Shown here piece by piece: positions 58,862 to 64,000 of a stretch of DNA of 64,000 nt; the stretch's first letter is position 1; every line of letters begins with the position of its first letter. Under the pieces are notes generated by a model, which was not told the DNA's origin, made no database searches, and saw nothing but the letters and a program-made list of their open reading frames with translations. The position numbers and the translations under genes were made by a program. Origin of the DNA: CAZEAP01 sp964510315 (GTDB lineage Bacteria; Planctomycetota; Brocadiia; SM23-32); the NCBI GenBank assembly GCA_964510315.1, contig CAZEAP010000021.1, positions 1 through 64,000 on the forward strand, in the 5' to 3' direction.

Positions 58862-59008
58862 CCCGCTGGTGTAGTGGTGCGCGCCCTGGTCTCACCGCGG
58901 GACGAGGGCTTCCCGCCTGAACCAGCTGCTGCGGCGCAGGAATCAACGGCGAACGGACGCCGGTTCTGTTGTGCCCCCAAATACAGGCTCAGACTTCACG
59001 GCCAGGGG
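58862..59008 (+). other. Structured untranslated leader
   Basis: GCTGGT (58865-58870) can pair with ACCAGC (58921-58926), enclosing GCGGGA/TCCCGC (58897-58916, 8-base loop). No known riboswitch signature is complete. The frame is open through this region but encodes nothing resembling the paralogue's N-terminus. Confidence 0.4.
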
Positions 59009-60595
59009 ATGTTGAACGACTTGCCGGCCTACTGCCGTTTCGTCCGTGGATTTCCGGCCTTCCTGAACCGGCGGATCAGCCTCTCCCAGGCTGAGGAAGC
59101 GCTGCAACGGAGAATGGGCAGTCGCCGGGCCCGTTTCCTCCGGTTGGTCAAAAGCACGGTCTTCGGTAATCCGACCAGCCCCTACCGCACCCTCTTTGAG
59201 ATGGCGGATTGCACGTTCGGCGACCTGGAGCAGTCTGTCCGCCGAAGGGGTTTGGAGGGGGCGCTGCATGAACTCTACGAAGCCGGCGTTTACGTGAGCT
59301 TCGAGGAGTTCAAAGGTCGCCGGCCCATAGTGCGGCAGGGCCGTGAGATTCAGGTCGGCCGGGGGGATTTCGATAACCCTTTCCTCAGCGCATACTGCTG
59401 GGGCGGCAGCAGCGGCACCACCGGCGCAGCTACCCGGACCGCCATCGACCTGGAGAACATACTGGAGGGCGCACCTTTGGTGGTCGTGGCGTACGCCGCT
59501 CACGACGTTCTGGGCCTGCCCACGGCCTACTGGCGCGGGATACTACCGGGGTTGGCGGGGCTGCGAGGCGTACTCCGCTCCTTCATCCTGGGCAATCCGC
59601 CCCGCCGGTGGTTCAGCCCGATCAGGAACGGAGACGTCAACCAACCGCTGAAGCACCGGCTGGGAACAGCGGCTATCGTCCTGCTTGGCAGGGCCTTCGG
59701 GCAACCGGTGCCTGCGCCGGAGCCGCTGCCCCTGGACCAGCCCGGTGCCCTGGTCAACTGGATCCGCCGAACCCTTGAGGCGGAGGGCCGCTGCATGGTC
59801 TACGCGACCGTCAGTGCGGCCGCCCGCCTGGCCCTGGCCGCTCGGCGGCGTGGCGTCAGTCTGGAGGGCTGCACCGTTAAGGCCGGCGGAGAGCCCATTA
59901 CCGCCGCAAAGGTGCGGTGCGTCAAAGCGACCGGCGCCTCCTGGTTCCCCATCTACGGCATGTCGGAAGCCGGATTCGTCGGCATGGGCTGTCCCGACTC
60001 AGACCCCGACGACCTGCACTTCGCAATGGACGGACTTGCCCTCATCCAGAGGCCCCTGGAGGTGGAGGGATGGCCCTACTCACCGAACGCGTTTTTCCTC
60101 ACTTCGCTGCTGGCCACAGCGCCGAAAATACTGCTCAATCTGGAGACCGACGATTGCGGAGTCCTGGAAGAACGCTCCTGTGACTGCCCGATGGGCAAGT
60201 GCGGCCTGACACAGCACCTGCGGGGTGTGCGAAGCTATCGCAAGGTTACCGGCGAGGGCGTCACGCTGCTGGATGCCGAGATGGTGAGGATACTGGAGGA
60301 GGTCCTGCCGGAGCGTTTCGGCGGCGGACCGCTGGATTACCAGTTCGTGGAGGAGGAAGACGGACGAGGCCTGACGCGGCTGAATCTGTTCGTGAGCCCC
60401 GACGTCGAGCTGTCCTCCGAGGCCGAAGTGATCGAGACAACGCTTTCAGCGGTCAGGGAGGCGGGCCTCGCCGGAGCGTTTTCGGCCGCCTTCTGGGAGC
60501 AGGGCGGATCGATGCGCCTCCGCCGTCGGGAGCCGCTCTGGAACGCGGGGGGTAAATTCCTGCCCCTCAAAGCGACAGAATCCGGCGTTTCGTAG
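59009..60595 (+). CDS. Phenylacetate-CoA-ligase-like adenylating enzyme, copy 1
   Basis: A 528-residue ANL-superfamily protein, closest in pattern to PaaK/coenzyme F390 synthetase-like enzymes, which activate a carboxylate as acyl-AMP. Motifs: SSGTTGAATRTA (about 134), AGGEPITAAKV, FPIYGMSEAGFVGMGC in the position of YG-x-(S/T)E, and C-terminal GGKFLPLKA with the likely adenylation Lys. A Cys-rich ERSCDCPMGKCG loop follows the substrate region. ATG 59009 aligns with the start of the paralogue at 61.7 kb; the ribosome-binding site is poor. The substrate is unknown; the partner lipoprotein suggests an imported small molecule. Confidence 0.75.
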   Translation: MLNDLPAYCRFVRGFPAFLNRRISLSQAEEALQRRMGSRRARFLRLVKSTVFGNPTSPYRTLFEMADCTFGDLEQSVRRRGLEGALHELYEAGVYVSFEEFKGRRPIVRQGREIQVGRGDFDNPFLSAYCWGGSSGTTGAATRTAIDLENILEGAPLVVVAYAAHDVLGLPTAYWRGILPGLAGLRGVLRSFILGNPPRRWFSPIRNGDVNQPLKHRLGTAAIVLLGRAFGQPVPAPEPLPLDQPGALVNWIRRTLEAEGRCMVYATVSAAARLALAARRRGVSLEGCTVKAGGEPITAAKVRCVKATGASWFPIYGMSEAGFVGMGCPDSDPDDLHFAMDGLALIQRPLEVEGWPYSPNAFFLTSLLATAPKILLNLETDDCGVLEERSCDCPMGKCGLTQHLRGVRSYRKVTGEGVTLLDAEMVRILEEVLPERFGGGPLDYQFVEEEDGRGLTRLNLFVSPDVELSSEAEVIETTLSAVREAGLAGAFSAAFWEQGGSMRLRRREPLWNAGGKFLPLKATESGVS

Positions 60596-60640
60596 ACCGG
60601 GAGCCGGCCGGCAACAGTCCAAGGTACAGGAGAGACAAGA

Positions 60641-61705
60641 ATGCCCGGAAGGCTTATCCTTTGCCTGACGCTTCTGTTCGTCCTGATGCTGCCGGCCTGT
60701 GATCGGCGGGAAGAAGCCCCCGCCCGGGCCGGAGCAGAATCTCCTGCTCGACTGAAGGTCAGCACGCTGGCATTCCTGTCTTTCGGGCCCCTCTTCATCG
60801 CGGAGGAGGAGGGGTACTTTGCCGAGCAGGGCCTGCAGGTCGAGTTCGTCGACCTGCGCCGCACGCAGTACGGTACGGCGGCACTGGCAGCCGGTCAGTT
60901 GGATGTGCTTGCCGGAGGCATGACTGCGGGGGTGCTCAACAGCATTGCACGGGGCGCCGACGTGCGATTTGTGGCCGATCGGTGCCACGTCGGTCGCCCG
61001 GGGCAGCAGTGCACGTGGTTCGGCGTGCTGGCACGTCCGGAGATCCTTGAAGGCAACGTTCTCCGACCCAACACGGGTGAGCTGCAGGTGGCCACCCCGA
61101 TCAACGTAATACAGGGGCTTATGCTCGATCGGCTCGTGGCAGACGCCGGGTTGCCCCGGGAGAGCGTCACTGTGCGGTTCGTTCAGTATCCTGCGCTGCC
61201 GGAGGCCGTGGCCTCGGGGGCCACCGACGTGGCCATTGTCGGGGAACCGTGGCTGACACGGATTCTGGACACCGGACGCGCGAAGCTGTGGGCGGCCGGG
61301 GAGGACCTCATCCCGGAAGCTCAGATTGGCGCTATCGCGTTCGGGCCCAGGTTGCTGAACCGGGACCGCGACCTCGGACGCCGCTTTATGGTCGCCAACC
61401 TGAAGGGGGTGCGGCAGTACAACCGGGGCAAAACCGAACGCAACCTGAACATACTGGGCCGGCGGACGGGCCTGGAACGCGACCTGCTCGAGCGGCTGTG
61501 CTGGCCCAACCTGCGCGACGACGGGATGCTGAACCTGGAGAGCGTGATGCAGTTCCAGACCTGGGCCAACAAGCGCGGTCTCCTGGAGCGGCGCCTGGAG
61601 CCGGAGGAGTTCTGGGACCCCGCCTTTGTCGAATACGCGGGCCGAAGGCTCCCCGCCCCCGGCCCCACCGCACCGCAGACCACGCAGGGGGGAGCGGGCA
61701 GGTGA
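60641..61705 (+). CDS. NMT1/THI5-like substrate-binding lipoprotein, copy 1
   Basis: A 354-residue lipoprotein: signal peptide ending LMLPAC with the lipidated Cys at 20, then a periplasmic-binding fold of the NMT1/THI5/SsuA type (LAFLSFGPLFIAEEEGYFAE, GTAALAAGQLDVLAGGMTAG, DVAIVGEPWLTRILDTG). Such proteins bring thiamine precursors, sulfonates, nitrate or other small ligands to ABC permeases. Here no permease or ATPase is within view. ATG 60641 has GGAGAG upstream. Its stop overlaps the next gene (GTGA), so the pair is coupled to the second synthetase. Confidence 0.85.
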   Translation: MPGRLILCLTLLFVLMLPACDRREEAPARAGAESPARLKVSTLAFLSFGPLFIAEEEGYFAEQGLQVEFVDLRRTQYGTAALAAGQLDVLAGGMTAGVLNSIARGADVRFVADRCHVGRPGQQCTWFGVLARPEILEGNVLRPNTGELQVATPINVIQGLMLDRLVADAGLPRESVTVRFVQYPALPEAVASGATDVAIVGEPWLTRILDTGRAKLWAAGEDLIPEAQIGAIAFGPRLLNRDRDLGRRFMVANLKGVRQYNRGKTERNLNILGRRTGLERDLLERLCWPNLRDDGMLNLESVMQFQTWANKRGLLERRLEPEEFWDPAFVEYAGRRLPAPGPTAPQTTQGGAGR

Positions 61706-63306
61706 GTCTGCTGGGTGACGCCAGGATGTACGCGCGGTTCGCACTGGGCCTGCCACGTTTTCTGGGCCGCAGGATGTCGCCCGCCGAGGCCCGTGCTATC
61801 ATCGCCAGGCGGCTTGCTTCCCGCCCCGAGCGATTCCTTCGTATCGTCGCGAAGGGCATATTTCAAAACCCGCGCAGCCCTTACCGGCCGCTGATGGAGC
61901 TTGCCGACTGCAGCTTGAGCGGTATAGAGAGCATGGTGCGGCGTCATGGGGTCGAGCACACGCTGAGGGAACTCTTTGAAGCAGGCGTCTACGTCACCTT
62001 CGAGGAGCTGAAGGGACGCCGCCCCATTGTCCGTGACGGCCACGAGTTCCCCGTCAGTGCAGCCGATTTCGACAACCCTTATCTTCGCCACTACTACGTG
62101 GGACGGAGCAGCGGCTCGACCGGAGCGGGCACCCGCGCGCCGCTCGACCTGGGGCAGGTTTTCGGCGCCCTGCCTGGGCGGCTTCTGGCGCGGCGGGCAT
62201 ACGGCGTGCTCAACGCCCCGACGGCCCTGTGGCGAGGCATTCTGCCGGGAGTTACGGGGCTTCTGGGCGTTTTGCGTGGGCCGGTTATGGGGAATCCGCC
62301 GCGCCGATGGTTCACGCCCATCGACAGTGAGGACATCGGTTCGCCCCTCAAGCACAGGATGGCCACGCAGTACATCCTGACGGTGGGGCGGTTGTGTGGC
62401 GTGCACATGCCGAGTCCGGAAATGCTTACTCTGGACCGCCCCGACGCGCTGCTGCAGTGGTCGCAGGAGATGGTCGGCCGACACGGCAAATGCCTGATCC
62501 GTACTTACCCGAGCCTCGCCCTGCGAGTTTGTGTGGCGGCGGAACGCACCGGCACGGAGATGAGCGGCGTCACCTTCATGGGCGGCGGTGAACCGCCAAC
62601 GAAGGCCAAAGTAGGCCGCATCCGCCGAACCGGCGCCCGATGGTTCCCCACCTTTGCCTCCACTGAGACGGGCACGATGGGAATGGGCTGCGCCGCCCCG
62701 CTCAGCGGCAACGACATCCACCTGGCAACAGACTGTGTTGCGCTCATCCAGAGGTCCGTCATCCCCCCGGGCTGGAGCAGGGCCGTGCCGGCTTTCTTCC
62801 TCACGACGCTGCTGCCCGACGCCCCGAAGCTCCTGCTCAACGCCGGACTGGACGACTACGGGTTGATGGAACAACGCTCCTGCGGGTGCCCGCTTGGGGA
62901 GATCGGCTATGGGACCCATCTGCGGAAAATCCGCAGCTACAGCAAGCTCACCGGCGAGGGAGTGACCCTGATGAAGACGGACCTGGTTCGCATCATCGAG
63001 GAAGAACTGCCGGGCCGCTTCGGAGGGAGCGCACTGGACTACCAGCTTCTGGAGGACGAAGCTGGCGACGGGCTGACCCGGTTGAGCCTGCTGGTCCACC
63101 CCGCCGTCGACGTTCCCGATCAGAACGCGCTGGTGGATTTCGTTCTGCGAAGACTCCGGGAAGAAGGGCTGACAGCGGCATTCGCAGCTGCATTCTGGGA
63201 GCAGGGCCGTTCGCTCCGGGTTGTCCGGCGTCGACCCGTCACCGGACCGACCGGAAAGCTGCTGCCACTGCATGTTCCCCGGAAGAATGACGAAGCTCTC
63301 ACGTAG
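61702..63306 (+). CDS. Phenylacetate-CoA-ligase-like adenylating enzyme, copy 2
   Basis: A 534-residue paralogue of the enzyme at 59.0 kb, collinear throughout: SPYRPLMELADCSLSG, GRSSGSTGAGTRAPLD (about 136), MGGGEPPTKAKV, FPTFASTETGTMGMGC, the ERSC-like EQRSCGCPLGEIG loop and GPTGKLLPLHVP. Differences cluster in the middle, where the substrate pocket lies in this superfamily, so the two may activate different acids. GTG 61702 overlaps the lipoprotein stop by 4 bases; a further lipoprotein gene follows after 10 bases. Confidence 0.75.
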   Translation: MSLLGDARMYARFALGLPRFLGRRMSPAEARAIIARRLASRPERFLRIVAKGIFQNPRSPYRPLMELADCSLSGIESMVRRHGVEHTLRELFEAGVYVTFEELKGRRPIVRDGHEFPVSAADFDNPYLRHYYVGRSSGSTGAGTRAPLDLGQVFGALPGRLLARRAYGVLNAPTALWRGILPGVTGLLGVLRGPVMGNPPRRWFTPIDSEDIGSPLKHRMATQYILTVGRLCGVHMPSPEMLTLDRPDALLQWSQEMVGRHGKCLIRTYPSLALRVCVAAERTGTEMSGVTFMGGGEPPTKAKVGRIRRTGARWFPTFASTETGTMGMGCAAPLSGNDIHLATDCVALIQRSVIPPGWSRAVPAFFLTTLLPDAPKLLLNAGLDDYGLMEQRSCGCPLGEIGYGTHLRKIRSYSKLTGEGVTLMKTDLVRIIEEELPGRFGGSALDYQLLEDEAGDGLTRLSLLVHPAVDVPDQNALVDFVLRRLREEGLTAAFAAAFWEQGRSLRVVRRRPVTGPTGKLLPLHVPRKNDEALT

Positions 63307-63316
63307 GGAGGAACCC

Positions 63317-64000
63317 TTGGCAAAGCATCCCCAAGCCGCATCTCGCGGAATTCTGGCAGCGGCCCTCCTGTTGTCCGCCTTGCTCCCGGGGTGCGGACGG
63401 GCGGAACAGCCGCTGCGCGTCACCTATCAGCCTCATCTGTCCTTTGCGCCCCTCATGATTGCCCGCCGGGAAGGCTACTTCCGGGAGGCCGGGCTCCAGG
63501 TCGAGTACGTGTCGCTCAAACGCTCGGCCCATGGGATCGCTGCGCTGGTGAAGGGGGATCTGGACGTGGTGTCGGGGTTCTTGAGCGTCGGCCTGCTGAA
63601 CGCTATCGGCGAGAACGGCGGCATTAAGATCGTCGCCTGCAAGGGCTACGCCGCACCCGGACGTCGCTCCTACAATTCCATGGTTGGCCGCAGGGGCATC
63701 GGCCCCCTCTCGGAACTGACGGCCGAGAAACTGCGGGGGTGCCGCGTTCTGACGGGAAGGGACACTTTCCAGGCGCTCCTGACGGAACGCTTTCTGGGCC
63801 GATGGGGCCTGAGGATGGATGACGTCAGGGCGTTCCGGGTCCCACCCCCTGCCCAGCTCTCCGCCCTGGCGGAGGGCAACGCCGACCTGGCGGCCACGAC
63901 CGAGCCCTGGGCCACCCGCATCCTGGACTCGGGCCATGGCGAATTGCTCGCGCAGGCGAGTGACGTCATGCCCGGTTTCCAGTATGGTTATGTGGCCTTT
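63317..64000 (+). CDS. NMT1/THI5-like substrate-binding lipoprotein, copy 2 (3' end outside window)
   Basis: The frame from TTG 63317 runs off the right edge with 228 codons visible. GGGAGGAA lies just upstream. It encodes a lipoprotein signal peptide ending LLPGC, then a binding-protein fold collinear with the copy at 60.6 kb: LSFAPLMIARREGYFREAGL, GIAALVKGDLDVVSG and ADLAATTEPWATRILDSG. Divergence between the two is high outside these motifs. It completes a synthetase-lipoprotein-synthetase-lipoprotein series; transporter genes may follow outside the window. Confidence 0.82.
   Translation, partial: MAKHPQAASRGILAAALLLSALLPGCGRAEQPLRVTYQPHLSFAPLMIARREGYFREAGLQVEYVSLKRSAHGIAALVKGDLDVVSGFLSVGLLNAIGENGGIKIVACKGYAAPGRRSYNSMVGRRGIGPLSELTAEKLRGCRVLTGRDTFQALLTERFLGRWGLRMDDVRAFRVPPPAQLSALAEGNADLAATTEPWATRILDSGHGELLAQASDVMPGFQYGYVAF

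Noticed and set aside
58861..58930. tRNA-like stretch (GGTGTAGTGGT after a -10 box)
   Set aside because: A D-arm-like segment exists, but no anticodon stem, T arm or acceptor pairing can be completed.
58914..58950. Resemblance to the 3' part of a TPP riboswitch (CCTGAACC...GGCGCAGGAA)
   Set aside because: The CUGAGA core of the 5' half is absent on this strand, and the similarity is too short.
61321..63423. 700-codon minus-strand frame opposite the second synthetase
   Set aside because: Antisense shadow; the plus strand has clear ANL motifs and a paralogue.

Overview
The window is high-GC bacterial chromosome. Its make-up points to the PVC superphylum or a neighbouring phylum such as Planctomycetota, Hydrogenedentota or Sumerlaeota: a zinc-ribbon/Ser-Thr kinase/WD40 receptor, an FAD oxidoreductase-sulfatase-beta-helix cluster, several zinc-binding (C+) ribosomal proteins and acidic tails on several translation proteins. 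There is no rRNA marker, so the phylum is an inference.

Bases 1-27,000 are mostly core. A translation cluster (acidic-tailed probable nusA, infB, a DUF503 gene, rbfA) is followed by an endonuclease III-like protein that has lost its catalytic residues, and by hisG. On the minus strand lie an E2 acyltransferase, rodA and a galactokinase/galacturonokinase-like GHMP kinase. A short plus-strand pair (zinc-ribbon membrane protein, thioredoxin) follows. Then comes one long minus-strand ribosomal array running from rpsJ (27.0 kb) to rplQ (10.5 kb). It lacks rpmD and adk, carries a methyltransferase gene between rpsM and rpsK, and has a hairpin-rich 290-base spacer between rpsJ and rplC.

Bases 27,200-42,760 are plus-strand housekeeping: nadE, trpB-trpA, the membrane kinase, a fatty-acid operon (rpmF-plsX-fabH-fabD-fabG, then acpP-fabF from its own promoter), a glycosyltransferase, pcm on the minus strand, a YjbQ protein, and tRNA-Pro(GGG) with a consensus promoter.

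Bases 42,760-58,440 are accessory. Next to the tRNA is a repeat-bounded four-helix-bundle (23S-IVS-type) gene. Then come two convergent nuclease genes: a SAP-like/PD-(D/E)XK protein and an Mrr-type enzyme with a probable modified-base-sensing N-terminus. A 7-kb carbohydrate block (beta-helix/LamG protein, double FAD oxidoreductase, decayed sulfatase) is bracketed by two homologous scraps of a DNA-methyltransferase C-terminus in direct orientation. Next is a Type IIG-like restriction-modification enzyme broken into nuclease-methylase and specificity genes with a small YgiT-type zinc-finger gene between them, then a pRiA4b ORF-3 family pair.

Bases 58,800-64,000 hold what I consider the best candidate for an undescribed system: an operon in which a phenylacetate-CoA-ligase-like adenylating enzyme and an NMT1/THI5-like substrate-binding lipoprotein occur twice in alternation (synthetase-lipoprotein-synthetase-lipoprotein). 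It has its own promoter and a structured leader, and runs off the right edge.
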